Assembly: GCA_025529335.1 (NCBI GenBank)
Contig: JAMYHX010000003.1
Coordinates: 303,592 to 367,591, forward strand
Direction of reading: 5' to 3'
Length of the DNA: 64,000 nucleotides
From: Rhizopus sp. PT2906
Taxonomy: Eukaryota; Mucoromycota; Mucoromycetes; Mucorales; Rhizopodaceae
Numbering within the stretch: the first letter of the stretch is position 1; every line of letters starts with the position of its first letter. The position numbers and the translations under genes were made by a program. This document shows positions 23,547 through 34,592 of this stretch, piece after piece. The notes under the pieces are model-generated. The model was not told the DNA's origin and did no database searches. It was given only the letters and a program-made list of their open reading frames with translations.

Positions 23547-25266
23547 ATGGAGTTTCATAAACAAGAAGAGGATCCTATCTCATTGTACAGTCATGAACCA
23601 TCTAATTCAAGTACAACGACAACAACAACCAGTCGAGCAAGTTCGATAATAACTGTCTCTCGCTCTTCTGAAATGTCAGATTCATACCACATGTCTTTTA
23701 CTGCTGGCGATCATCATTATCTTCATAAGCTAATAGATGATCTAACAATAATTGATGATCTATACAGCACATTTGAAAGCGAATCCGAATCAAGCTCCTA
23801 TGGTAATACTTTATAGCATACACAACGTTGTTCCATACTAATAGTTGAAAGAAAAAAGAAAAGCAAGTCCTTGATGCATCGCGACATGTGGTACACAAGC
23901 AACAGACACTCGACCGTATGATACAATCAGAGACCACCTATATAAATAGATTGTCGATATTTCAAGATACATTTGTGCGTGCTCTAAAGATATGGCTTAA
24001 TAATACAGAGAAAAAGGAAGCTACAAGAAAGATAAAGGGCACTTCTTTGATTGAAGCTATGGACAGTCTAGAGCGGAATCTCGGTAACTTACTTGATACA
24101 CACTCAAACTTCTTGAAACAAATAAAAGAAAGGTATACCCTCTAGCATATATATATTTAGATCGTCTAATCATTTATTAGATACAGCATTTGGGGCCCAA
24201 CACAGTTAGTGTCTGACATCTTTAGCGAGCTCGTATGTACGTTCATGACAAATGACAGCAGTGAATTAACAATGTCATATAGTTTGCCAAGCTTCCGGCA
24301 GCACATACCTCGTTTGTGGAACACTATGTCGATTACCTAATTGCGTTTGATACGTTGTTCAGGACTTCTTTATTTTCAAAGTTTATGCAAGTAAGTAAAA
24401 AAAAAAAAGGAGGAGGGAGAACAAAATTTGATCTTATTCACCAGTCTACTAGATCAACAAAAATGATGTCGCGCAGCTACAAAAGAATATAGAGGAGATC
24501 GTGCATTATCTCGAAATGCCATTGAGTCGATCTCTTGTATATGAAAAAGCACTTCAGCAATTAAAGCATCACAGTGATCCTAAGCATCCAGATTATACCT
24601 CTATTGCCAAGATTGCTGAAAAGTTTAAAGGATTTGAAGCGGAATGGGAGGAAAGGTAACGCATCATTGGAATATAAAACTGATATGTTCTAATAGACGT
24701 GTTTATTCAGGAGAACAGACTGTCTTTCACGTCTAGCAGTCCTTCAAACATGCTTCACCATCCAAGGATGTCCAATAACAGTGACACGAAGAAAAAGACT
24801 GTTACTGTCAAACGCGTTTATCCATGTCGACGTGGATGATCCTTCATCTACAACCGATATCAGAATATACTACTTGTATAATGATCAGCTGATACACTGT
24901 AAGAAGCAAAAAGAAAAGAAAGATCAACCTACAACTACAGTCTATAAAGGAACAATCATTCTCAAGGACTCTGATGTTCAACCCTTGCAGTCAACAATAA
25001 TTGAAAAGATAAAGAAGGGGAAAAAGCCATTGTTCAAGATCGGAAAGAGATCAAATGATCCTACTGTGCCTGTAGCAGACTGCGAAATTTTTGGATTTGA
25101 AATAGTGACGAGAGAATATATCAAACCTTTGGAGCAGACTTATTTTGGAAGTCTTCCTGTAGACGTTATTCCTGTACTACGTCGATATGTAATAAGAGTC
25201 CATTCATTAGAAGAACAGAATCTATGGTATGAAACTATTCGTAAAGCTATCAGTTTATCAAAATAA
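23547..25266 (+). CDS. second, compact Rho guanine nucleotide exchange factor (DH-PH)
   Basis: Six exons (23547-23802, 23859-24132, 24181-24232, 24283-24390, 24453-24655, 24711-25266) give 482 aa. After a Ser/Thr-rich N-terminus (~1-85) comes a DH domain (~95-300): LDRMIQSETTYINRLSIF, FAKLPAAHTSFVEHYVDYLI, and EMPLSRSLVYEKALQQLLK-like helix 8 followed by SDPKHPDY. A PH domain occupies ~305-480 (RKRLLLSNAFIHVDV, TVYKGTIILKDS, with a closing RVHSLEEQNLWYETIRKAI helix). This is a separate gene from the RhoGEF at 16-19.6 kb: the sequences differ strongly, so it is not a recent tandem copy. Introns have good ends, but the acceptor of intron 1 (23858) was chosen to fit the frame. Target GTPase unknown. 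Confidence 0.8.
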
Positions 25267-25978
25267 TCGACAAGGACCATCCTTATGCACAACTAATTTT
25301 CTTTATGTATTATGTCCAACTTTGTAATTTTATATTTGCACTCTTTATGTAATATGTTTATAATAAGATTCAAGTAAAGCGTTCATTTCTTTTAAAAAAA
25401 AACCCTTATCCTATGTTTATCTTTGTGTTTTATCAGATGTATGAAGAGTAGATTTAAGAGATCGATGCTGTGGAAATCTATGTTGAATCTTTGGAAGATC
25501 AGGACGAATTGTCACGGAAGTCTACCTCTGAAGGCGTCATAAGATAATATCATCTTCTTCACACGTTGGCACATTGACTTGTTTCAAACAGGTGTGAGTT
25601 GTTACACCATCAATTACTTTGGTGCCCATGATTAATAAATCAAGCTGACAAGACACAAAGTTGATATATATTTGCTACATTCTTCAAGTGGCAGCTTGAT
25701 TACCCTTTCAGTATTGCATGGAACGTTTCCTTAACTCATCTGATTTACATTTGTCTTTGGAAGACATATTGGAAGCCGACCTGACTTTATAGAGAACATA
25801 AATGCAAATAGGCCACCTTTGCCTTTACCATTGAACATTTCATTCTCAGAACGTGGCTTTCATAACTTTTTGGAAAATAGCGCTATCCCGCCACTTCTTA
25901 TGCGGACTGTGAACCTATCCTTTTTTATAACTTGATTGAAAAACATCAAAATTTTTCATTTTTATTTTTTTGCATAAA
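25267..25978. other. intergenic, no gene recognised
   Basis: This stretch holds the 3' flank of the RhoGEF and the promoter of the Rsa4 gene. Two short open stretches (25711-25788 plus; 25845-25730 minus) are below 40 codons and unsupported. A pyrimidine-rich leader ends at 25978. Confidence 0.45.
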
Positions 25979-27493
25979 ATGGCAGCCAAGCTTAGACAGA
26001 AAAAACTTGACGCTATTGCCGCTGCTGCTATGCCTCCTGGGCAAAAGGTCATTGCTCAATTCAAGACTGCAGAAGGTGAAAGCACTGGCCCTCCACTCAA
26101 TTTACCTGGCGATGCTACTCCTGAACAACTAGAACTTTTACTAAATCAGCTTTTAAATCAGGTAATATATAATAGAATATAGATTCTTTTTTTTTTTTTT
26201 AAAGACTAAATCATTCCTTAGGGCGATGATCCAGTTCCTTACTCTTTTTATGTTGGAGAAGACGAGATTAAAAAGGATCTATGGACAGATCGTAGAGATA
26301 AATCAACCGAAGATACAATTGTTATTGTATATCAGCCTCAAGCTATATTCAGAGTAAGAGCAGTATCACGTTGTACGTCTACATTATCTGGGCATACAGA
26401 AGCTATCTTATCCTGCTCATTCAGTCCTGACGGATCTCAACTTGCCACTGGATCAGGCGACTGCACAGTCCGTATTTGGGATCTCAACACAGAAACACCC
26501 AAGAGCACTCTAAGAGGACACAGCGGTTGGGTTCTATGTATCGCATGGTCACCCGATGGCAGCACATTAGCTTCAGGCAGCATGGATAATACAGTCAGAT
26601 TATGGGATCCCAAGACAGGCAAACAGATCGGTGACGGTTTGAAAGGACATAGGAAATGGATTACAAGCTTGGCTTGGGAACCTTATCATTTGAATTCCAA
26701 AGCAAATAGATTAGCAAGTTCTTCAAAGGACCATACAGTGCGTGTTTGGAACACTTCTCTGAGGAAGATGGAATTTAGTATCGCTCAACATACGGCAGCT
26801 GTGACTTGTGTAAAGTGGGGAGGTGAAGGTTTAATCTATTCTGCGTCACAAGACAAGACAATCAAGGTCTGGAACTCTTCTGGCATGCTCATCAAAACTC
26901 TCGAAGGCCACGGTCACTGGGTGAACACCTTGGCGCTCAGTACTGATTTTGTACTTCGTACAGGACCTTACGACCATACAGGAAAACGCCACAAGACAGA
27001 AGAAGAAGCCAAAGCGGCTGCTCTTGCAAGATATAATGCACTCAAGGGCAAAGGCTCAGAACGACTTGTCTCTGGATCAGATGATTTCACCATGTTTTAT
27101 TGGGAACCAGAAAAGAGTAAAAAGCCTATTACGAGAATGACTGGACATCAAAAGCTAGTAAACCATGTTGCCTTTTCACCTGATGGTCGATTGATTGCAA
27201 GTGCTTCCTTTGATAACTCTGTCAAACTGTGGGACGGCATGACAGGTAAATTCATTGGTAACTTGAGAGGCCATGTTGGTGCAGTATACCAAGTCGCTTG
27301 GTCAAGCGATTCACGCATGTTAATAAGCTCAAGTAAAGACAGCACACTAAAGATATGGGATCTGAAAAAGATGAAAATTAAAATGGATTTACCTGGCCAT
27401 CTCGATGAAGTATTTGCCGTCGATTGGTCACCTGGAGGAGATAAAGTGGCAAGTGGTGGTAAAGATAAACAACTGAAGATCTGGAGACATTAG
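25979..27493 (+). CDS. RSA4: Notchless/Rsa4 ribosome assembly WD40 protein
   Basis: Two exons (25979-26161 and 26222-27493) give 484 aa. The N-terminal NLE domain spans ~25-115 (VIAQFKTAEGESTGPPLNLP, VPYSFYVGEDEI), followed by a WD40 propeller with repeats ending in IWD, LWD, VWN, YWE and IWR. The order and insertion DHTGKRHKTEEEAKAAALAR between repeats are typical for Nle1/Rsa4. This nuclear protein binds pre-60S particles, and the AAA-ATPase Rea1/Midasin pulls on its NLE domain to release assembly factors. Length fits yeast and animal proteins (~480-515). The single intron falls at the same type of place as a short 5' intron in many fungal genes. Gene symbol is by family; housekeeping and expected to be essential. 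Confidence 0.95.
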
Positions 27494-27793
27494 ACATTTG
27501 AACATAGAATATTATGTACACTTTATTCACAAATTATGATAATTTCAAACAACAAAAAATAATAAAAGATACAACAAATAATAAAAAAGGGAGCTCATCA
27601 GAAGCAAAAGGATAAATAAAGAAATGATTAGTAAATCAGCTATTTACATTGATATTAAATACTTGCATTATAAAGAAGAGGATTTATAAGAGAAAAAGAG
27701 AGACAGGAAAAGTGAGTAAACTTACAAAAGAGATTATTAATATCATACCCGAAGTGCATCCTGGGTTGGGCCAGTGATAACTAGCCCGGAAAA

Positions 27794-27797
<4 letters not shown>

Positions 27798-27824
<27 letters not shown>
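27798..27824. repeat. (GA)n microsatellite
   Basis: An uninterrupted GA dinucleotide run of about 27 nt, probably length-polymorphic. Confidence 0.9.
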
Positions 27825-27954
27825 TAAGAAAGAGGGCGGATGGGACCAAGGTTTGGTAAGAACCAAACTACCCCCAGCTAACACCGGCACTGTTTCGATT
27901 TTGATCTACAACAATACATATTAGTTTCTTACAAGAGTAAAGAATATAACATAC

Positions 27955-27985
27955 CTTAGGGCTAGCTGGAGAATAACTAGTCTTA
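27955..27985 (+). repeat. 31-nt dispersed repeat, copy 2
   Basis: Differs at two positions from 11051-11081. Imperfect partial copies lie within 200 bases upstream, so this flank may hold nested remnants of one small element. Confidence 0.5.
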
Positions 27986-28265
27986 CTTTTTGGTCCAAAG
28001 AAGAAAAGATAAAGAAGTCAGGGTCAGACTATTTAAATAAATTCTCTAACAACTTTTTATTTTGTATAAAGTCTTGACCACATTTATCTTTTCTCAAAAA
28101 TATGAAGCTCATTTTATGTATAAAGTGTTTAATTGTTATTAATCTTGTAATGTGTGCGAATAATTTCTGAAAAAGGTGTATAGTTTTTATTATTAAAAAA
28201 AAAGAACTCTATTTTAAATATTACATTTTTTGGTATCTACAAGTGTTTTCACTGTCTTTCTCTGT

Positions 28266-29534
28266 TTAACAGCCAGCACAGACCTCTGCATTAGGTGCAT
28301 CAGGGGCTTCCTTCAATTTCTTGTTACTTTCCAAATCTTGTTCAGTAGAGGTCTCTGACAAGTTGCGCTTCTTTTCATTGTTGGATTCCTTATCCTTTGC
28401 ATCATTTTTGACAACTTGCTTGGGACGAATATAGGGTTGACATCTCCAGTAAGAATATTTACGAATACCATCTTCATTTGGTTCGCCCTTCTCCTCAGCA
28501 TCTTCTCCCTTTTCTTCAATTTCTTTCAATACTCTTTCCTTCAAATCCCTGACAACACCATAGAATTCCTCGAGCTCTCTAGCTTTTCCAAGGCGTGCTC
28601 TCAAGTCAGTATGATGAGGTAAACTTGGGTGTAAGAGCTTGAACATGTGTCCTTTGATCATGCCAGGATTTGTCTTTTCAACTTTACAAATATCCAAATA
28701 CTCTTCAGCAACCTCAAATGTAAAAGGAGGAAGATTTCTTCCAGCGGAAAAGATGGCAGGGTTATATAAACTGCCTTCAGCTGTCATGACCGCATCCACA
28801 CCGGTATAATCAATGCATTTTTGAATATCTTCATAGTACAAAATGTTACCGTTAGCAACAACAGGAATCTTGAGGGCTTGCTTTACTGCCTTGATTTTGT
28901 CCCAATCGGCAAGACCCGTGTTATGTCCTCTTTGTTCTCGTAATCTACCGTGTACAGTGAGCATTTGAGCACCAGCAGCTTCAATCATCTTGGCATAAGC
29001 AATTGTCTTTTCAACAGTTGGGAAACAACGAATCTTGACAGTGACAGGAATGGCTAATTCACGATGCAAGGTAGATACCATCTTTTCAATCAATTCCCAC
29101 TCGTCCTGCAAGAAAGAGCCATAATGACCTCTTTTGGCGATATTTTGAGGACATCCCAAGTTGAGATCTACAGCATCACAGTCATTTTCTACTAATTTAG
29201 CAGCTCTCAAAAGGATTTCTGGATCATTGGCACAAAACTATATTTATTATTAGAATAAAGAATCTTTTGTTTATATATATATATATATATTCATTACCTG
29301 AACAATAAGAGGACGGTCGTCCTTATTTGTCGTAAACTGGTCATCTCGATACTTTTTGGTTTCGCTAAAAAGTCTTGCATGGAACATTGGGGTCACACAT
29401 ACATCAGCTCCATATCGTCTACATAATATTCTATATGCCAGTTCAGACTGATCTACCATGGGTGCTAAAATGGTTCTAGGTGACTTTAAAGTCTTGTGAA
29501 AAAACTCATATCCTGCTAACTTGACAGGTGCCAT
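28266..29534 (-). CDS. DUS1: tRNA-dihydrouridine synthase 1
   Basis: Two exons (29534-29298 and 29237-28266) give 402 aa. The enzyme reduces uridines 16/17 in the tRNA D-loop using FMN and NAD(P)H. The family signatures are in order: ILAPMVDQSELAYR at the start of the TIM barrel, TPMFHARLF, the catalytic cysteine block DLNLGCPQNIAKRGHYGSF, VKIRCFP, LTVHGRLREQRG, PVVANGNI and a VMTAEGSLYNP phosphate site. The C-terminal ~110 residues are Lys/Glu-rich. Numbering of Dus1 (not Dus2/3/4) follows from the RGHYG and HGRLREQ motifs. The gene is convergent with Rsa4. Confidence 0.93.
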
Positions 29535-29810
29535 GCTTCTTGTATATAAAATAGTAAAAGAGAGAGAGAGAAAATTTTTATCAATCAGATTTAAAAAAGG
29601 TTGATATTGAAATAATCTGATTGGTTTGTTACTTGGTAACTGCTTTTGTCCCTGCTTTGGTTTTTACAGCAAATCATTTTTCTTTAAGAGATTAAAGCGT
29701 ATCAGGTAGCACTGCTCTCTTTCTCTCTCTTTTTTAGTTTGTTTCTATATTGAATAATAACTTATTTTATACAGCCCGAGTCTACAATGCCTTTAACTCT
29801 AACAATTTTT

Positions 29811-29844
29811 TCTGGATTATGGATAGGATCATTATCCATAACCA
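29811..29844. repeat. 14-nt inverted repeat (potential hairpin)
   Basis: CTGGATTATGGATA is followed after six bases by TTATCCATAACCAG, its near-perfect reverse complement (one mismatch). It could form a hairpin or mark an old element end. Confidence 0.6.
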
Positions 29845-30056
29845 GATAGCAACCCCTTTAATCGATTCCTTTAGAGGACATCAATGACATTGATCAAGGA
29901 TGTCATAAATCCTTTCCGATCAGTCCCTGCTTTTGTTACTTTAAGACCAACATTAATCTCACCGAGGGATCGATGCCGACACAAGAAAGGCAGCTGATTT
30001 TTTCATTGCCACTGTGGTATAGTCAAAATAACTTCTGGATAAAGTGCAAGTTAGTT

Positions 30057-30104
30057 AGTCTCTATTTAATCTATTTACTATAGATCAAGTCGAGAAGGAG
30101 AACT
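30057..30104 (+). mobile_element. solo remnant of the DIRS-like element's terminal sequence
   Basis: AGTCTCTATTTAATC...GATCAAGTCGAGA matches 47676-47721 next to the DIRS-like recombinase at roughly three quarters of its positions, with GATCAAGTCGAGA and AGTCTCTATTTAA exact. No coding part is present here, so it is a solo or truncated copy. Confidence 0.55.
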
Positions 30105-30375
30105 CATTATTAATATACAATTTTTAAACTTGGTTGACCTTCCCAATGATATTATCTATGAAAGAAAAAATCATTGCCAATAAAAGAAATACTATGCAAA
30201 GGCATGGGGATAATCAAGCTTATTGTTAACACTAGTTCTTTCTCTTTTAATAAATGATCCATTCGTCCAAAGAGATATCAATACGAATGATATCACTAAA
30301 AAGTGCACTATGCAATAAACATGATTTTTTTTTTTGTTTCTCAGAAGCTCGCTTTTTTATTTCATTTTTTTCGTC

Positions 30376-31318
30376 ATGTCAACCAAAGCGACTAAGCTCG
30401 TATTTAAGGGAGATAAAGGAAGCAGGTAATAACTATATTAAACAGTAATTTCATAAGCTTATTTATAAATAAAAGTAAAAAGAAGAAGAAGAGTCGTTCT
30501 AAAGAAGAAGCTGAAAGGATAGCAGCAGAAGCAACAGAACAAGGTGAATTCATAAACGCCCATTATTATATACCTTGACAATAACATAGACATGTACAGT
30601 ATGGGTACCAGCTGACAGTATTGAGGATCTTGTTGGACCACTCTTTATCACACAACCAACAGATCCACCTGTGTGTCTGACGATAGATGAGTTTGATCGG
30701 TTCATGGCATACCCACTACCAGACCTTTACGAGAGACCACCAGAGCCTACTATTGTACAACAAGTCTTTGTTGGCTCGCGTGTGGTTGGGTCAACTGGTG
30801 GATTTGCTTTTAAATCATCTAATGGAAAATATCTAAGCAGTGATAAGTTTGGTGAGGTCCAGTGTAATACTGAAGCCATTGGTGGACAAGAAGAATGGCG
30901 TCCTGTGATCACAGATGCTGGATTTGCATTTGAAAGCGTGTATAATAAGTATTTGATGGTGGACGAAGTGGCAGGAGGAGGATTCAGAATTCGTGCTGAT
31001 GCTGAGGATGTTGGGTTCTGTGAAACATTTAGAGTCTATTGTCAATCCAGATTCAAGAATAAACCAAAATCCAAATCAAAAAACAATGACGATGATGGAA
31101 ATGATGTTGAATTGATGTAAGTATCAATAGGATAGTATTGGAAAGAAGGGGCAAATACTGATAATAATGATAGCAAAAAATATCAATCTTATGGAACCAG
31201 CAAAGTACATGGTGGATTAAGTAAACGAGAATTAAAGAAGGCAAAGAATGAAGGTCGTTTGGCAGAAGCGTTATTAGAACAAAGATCAAAAGCGAAGGCT
31301 GATCGATACTGTAAATAA
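30376..31318 (+). CDS. FRG1: FRG1 homologue
   Basis: Four exons (30376-30425, 30476-30543, 30600-31116, 31174-31318) give 259 aa. It opens with TKLVFKGDKG and a Lys-rich KKKKKSR motif, as in FRG1, then a beta-trefoil (fascin-like) core with WVPADSIEDLVGPLFI, FKSSNGKYLSSDKFG, EAIGGQEEWRPV and FESVYNKYLMVDE, and closes with the conserved LLEQRSKAKADRYCK. FRG1 is a nuclear/nucleolar protein linked to RNA processing and actin bundling in animals. The final intron is recognised because the frame otherwise stops right after NDVELM, before the conserved tail. Another GT-AG option at 31311-31361 would replace the last residues. Confidence 0.85.
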
Positions 31319-31676
31319 TATATTTTGCAGCAATAAATATGAATCTTTTATAAACTGACAGCTATCCAAGTGGGTGAAGTGAACTGGGAAAAAGGTGATT
31401 TTTAAATGATTGTTGGTCCTATCAACAATATATTGTTCCATCTCTCTCTCTCTTTCCAAACACTTTTAATGACTTGTCGAAATCTGGAAAGATGTAAGGA
31501 AAGTACGCGCTGTCCCTCAAATGCAACATCTTGTAGAGTTATTCAAGTATTATAAATCTCAGTAGAACATTCACGCACATTTACTTGTTTCATATCAGCA
31601 CCTTTTCTTTTTAATAAACTATTGGCATGTATTTAATCTTAAAAAAAGAGAGAAGGGTTATGGAATAAATGAACTA
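31319..31676. other. convergent 3' flanks
   Basis: This spacer between FRG1 and ADA2 stops contains a possible alternative FRG1 terminal exon (31362-31405) and a CT run near 31441-31455. No other gene. Confidence 0.4.
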
Positions 31677-33278
31677 CTAATTTGCTTCGGTGGTTGCAGG
31701 TGCAGCTGTGGTGGTATCGTTTGCAGCAGTTGTTGCATGTGGTGTAGATGATGATGTCGTTGTTGTTGTTGTTGTTGAAGGGTCTTTAAATGCTTTTATC
31801 CAACCACTTTCCACAAAAAAGTCATATATTCTGCTTGTTTTATTTACATCGATCTTGATCAGAGCACGAGCCTGTCTTCGTTTTAAATAGCCTTGTTTTG
31901 CATATTCCTTTAGTATTGTGTCCTTGATCACTAGATAAGGTCTAGGCATAATACGTAATGTTGAACACAATATCTGTTCTTCTTCTGTTAGCAGATGTAC
32001 ACCATCGGCATCTCGAATGTTGAGAGGGTTCGCAGGCTTTCTTCCGCCTGCAGGAGCAGCTGTAGCAGCGACTGTAGATATTGTAGGTGTCGCTGGAGCC
32101 TGAGCTTGTCTTTCTTTATAGTAGTTGGCACCATTTGAAGTCACAAGTGAAGCCATTTGTGAGCGGTAGGTATTTCTTTGACTAGCGCTTGCTCCAAGTC
32201 TATCGTTCGATAGCGACATGAATGTTTTCAATTGAGCCAGCCTATTCTGTTTCTCTCGCTCATACTGTTCTCCTTGACGTATAGTGGTTAGACCAGCCTG
32301 CCTCCACTCTTGCAACGTAGCTATTCTATCCCTTAGCTGCTGCTCTTTCACCAATCCTTTCACAAACGTTTCATAATCCTCTTCCGTCTGTAGTCTGCAA
32401 AAGACACGGGTTTTGTTGTATATCTCACGTTCCTCCTTTTGTCGCTTTCGTTCTATGGCCTGCATCCGCTTAAAGTCTAACCATCGTCTTTCAAATATTA
32501 ACTTTTTCCGCTCCATTCTTCGATCCAGCCGAGAATTGTAAATATCCAATACCATGATCTTCAAGTCAATCTCCTCTTGTGTATCATCGTCGTTGAATAC
32601 CATATCTTTAACAAACTGCTCTGCATCATTTTCATATTCTGTTTCAAATTCAAAACGTCTAGGCATATAACCTTGTATTTCATGATAGGCAGGGCCACTG
32701 GTGATAGGCTTTGATGGATTTGGCTGTGATAGAGCAGGTTTTCGAGGCACGAGTCCACGCGATTGCTGTAGTCGCTGACGTTTGCGTTCACGACATTCCA
32801 CTTCGCTCGTTTCAAACTTGAGGTCCATCCTCGGCAGTGGCCAATCTGGACTGGATACATAGACATCAAGGTAATGCTGTTCGCAATCTGTCTTGTTCTT
32901 TGTTCCTACATAGTCTGCAATAGCTTGCCAGTTACCTATGCCCATCTTTTCAGCTGCTTCAATCAGGAGTAATTCTTCGTCAGCATCCCAGTCTTCACTA
33001 AAGATCGGGAAATTATGAGGTTTGACTATGCGATAATCGTGCCAAGTTTTATGCTTCACAGGCTCAGCGCCACCACAGAAGCAAGTGACGCAGAGATCAA
33101 AGTCGGGACAGTCTTTATCTGCACATCGTATTCGAACTGTGTTTGTGACATCATTAGAGCATGCGTCACAGTGGTATTTTGGTGGTTCTTTGTCATCAAC
33201 AGAAGCCGCTCCATCTGAAGTTAAATTAGACGAACTTAGAGCAGTTGAAGAGGGCTTCTTTCTGTGGGTGATGGTCAT
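31677..33278 (-). CDS. ADA2: transcriptional adaptor Ada2 (SAGA/ADA complexes)
   Basis: An intronless frame of 533 aa. Domains in order: a ZZ-type zinc finger (~35-80; YHCDACSNDV, RIRCADKDCPDFDLCVTCF), a SANT/Myb domain (~95-140; DWDADEELLLIEAAEKMG, NWQAIADYVG) and a C-terminal SWIRM domain (~440-520; REMPRPYLVIKD-like LRIMPRPYLVIKDTILKEY). Ada2 activates the Gcn5 acetyltransferase towards nucleosomal histone H3. The start at 33278 (MTITHRKK) is the first ATG; codons further upstream in frame have no suitable start. The last ~30 residues are Thr/Ala-rich low complexity. Gene is convergent with FRG1. Confidence 0.95.
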   Translation of the reverse strand: MTITHRKKPSSTALSSSNLTSDGAASVDDKEPPKYHCDACSNDVTNTVRIRCADKDCPDFDLCVTCFCGGAEPVKHKTWHDYRIVKPHNFPIFSEDWDADEELLLIEAAEKMGIGNWQAIADYVGTKNKTDCEQHYLDVYVSSPDWPLPRMDLKFETSEVECRERKRQRLQQSRGLVPRKPALSQPNPSKPITSGPAYHEIQGYMPRRFEFETEYENDAEQFVKDMVFNDDDTQEEIDLKIMVLDIYNSRLDRRMERKKLIFERRWLDFKRMQAIERKRQKEEREIYNKTRVFCRLQTEEDYETFVKGLVKEQQLRDRIATLQEWRQAGLTTIRQGEQYEREKQNRLAQLKTFMSLSNDRLGASASQRNTYRSQMASLVTSNGANYYKERQAQAPATPTISTVAATAAPAGGRKPANPLNIRDADGVHLLTEEEQILCSTLRIMPRPYLVIKDTILKEYAKQGYLKRRQARALIKIDVNKTSRIYDFFVESGWIKAFKDPSTTTTTTTSSSTPHATTAANDTTTAAPATTEAN

Positions 33279-34592
33279 TTCTATATTTATACAGGATATT
33301 CTTTTTTGGTGAGGATGTATGTCAGTCAGTTCAATCAAAGTATCACAACAATCAACTCATGACTGCTTTCCCATTTAAAATAGGATGACGTGAACTGCCC
33401 TCCTTTTTTTTTTTTTCTTCTTCTTCTTTACTTGGCACCTTTGAGAGATGAAGCCAAGTCGACAAAAAGAGGACAAACTTGTTCTCTCTCTGCTGAAGGG
33501 CTTGGAGAGGCAGAGACTTGTAAAATCCAAGCAGCTGGGATTAGACTAGAAGGGCTATCCTTTGCTTTGACAAACACCACTTGATGTATGGTGGTGCTTG
33601 TGCCGTTGTCACCCACCAATCTCCTTTTTCAATCCAAAGAAAACCAAAAATTGTATTGTGTTGGGAGTGTGATCTATATTGCATCTTTGTAATAAGAGCA
33701 TTGAGATCTTACAAAACTGTAAATTTGGCTTTTGAGTATGATGCCTCAATGATGACTATAGTGTAATGAACGCTTTCTCTTGACACTCTACCTTGTTTGA
33801 AAGTAATATTTCTTGTTTTTCTTCTCTCAAGAAATCCAACCTTGTAACTCACAAGAATATACTCTCTACTATTTGATCTAACGCAAGAGGAACGTGTAGT
33901 TGGTTGAATACTAAAGGCCGTAAGCTAGTTACAGCAATTCTTCTATTGAGCAAAAGTAATAAGGAACACAATCAATTTGATTCAACTACAGGAACATCAC
34001 TCTCACTAAACTGGCGCTTGCAACATCTGAAAAATAGGTTTCTTTTTAATTTGATATACTTGCAAGTCTCCTGGATATGCAAATTATAGAGGCATAAGAG
34101 TATTCAAAGGATGGTTGATATCCTATGTAACAAATGTAAATTTGACCGGTGTTACGTGTCCTATTCATCTGCAACTAGTAGCAATATCACTTCCAGGGAC
34201 GTCAAAGACGAAGTTGAAATATTAGCTACACTAAAAAATATCCATGACAACATGCAGGGTATTATCCAGAGTGTTACTTGTTATATAAATGTGTTCAGTT
34301 TAAGCCAAAGACTGTCCTTAACTTGTTACAGCTAAACAAAATAAACAATAGTAGAAGCTATAGTATGGAAACTCAAGGAAATACCCACCCCTTTAGAGGT
34401 CTATTTCTAAATCCAATTGAGAAAAAGGTGTCTGTTAAACAAATGCAGCAAGTAAGGAGAGTATGTAATTATATTTTTTCAACCGAATATTGCAGAAAAC
34501 AGTCTATTTCTATCTTTTTTACCGTGCATAAATGAATTTACTATTTTTTATATATAAAAAGAAATGCTAGTTTATTTGTATTTACAAAACTG
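33279..34592. other. 1.3-kb intergenic stretch, nothing firm
   Basis: 33430-33620 is more GC-rich than its surroundings and open on both strands, but neither translation resembles a known family. A plus-strand frame of 74 codons at 34111-34335 (with CNKCKFDRC) followed by 34329-34535 might be exons of an unknown small gene. No tRNA or other RNA gene was recognised. Confidence 0.3.

Larger units (their letters stand above)
27494..28265. other. convergent 3' flanks with simple repeat and dispersed repeat
   Basis: This stretch lies between the stops of the Rsa4 and Dus1 genes. It contains the GA run at 27798-27824, a repeat copy at 27955-27985, and related CTAG-rich bits near 27768-27790 and 27862-27886. 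No coding potential or recognisable RNA gene. Confidence 0.5.
29535..30375. other. intergenic with element remnants
   Basis: This region separates the divergent Dus1 and FRG1 genes. It holds the inverted repeat at 29811-29844 and the terminal-repeat remnant at 30057-30104. Otherwise it has only AT-rich DNA and the pyrimidine-rich FRG1 leader. Confidence 0.5.

Noticed and set aside
27740..27900. GC-richer, structured-looking stretch considered as a non-coding RNA gene
   Set aside because: No match to tRNA boxes, snRNA, SRP or RNase P motifs that I could recognise; more likely repeat remnants.
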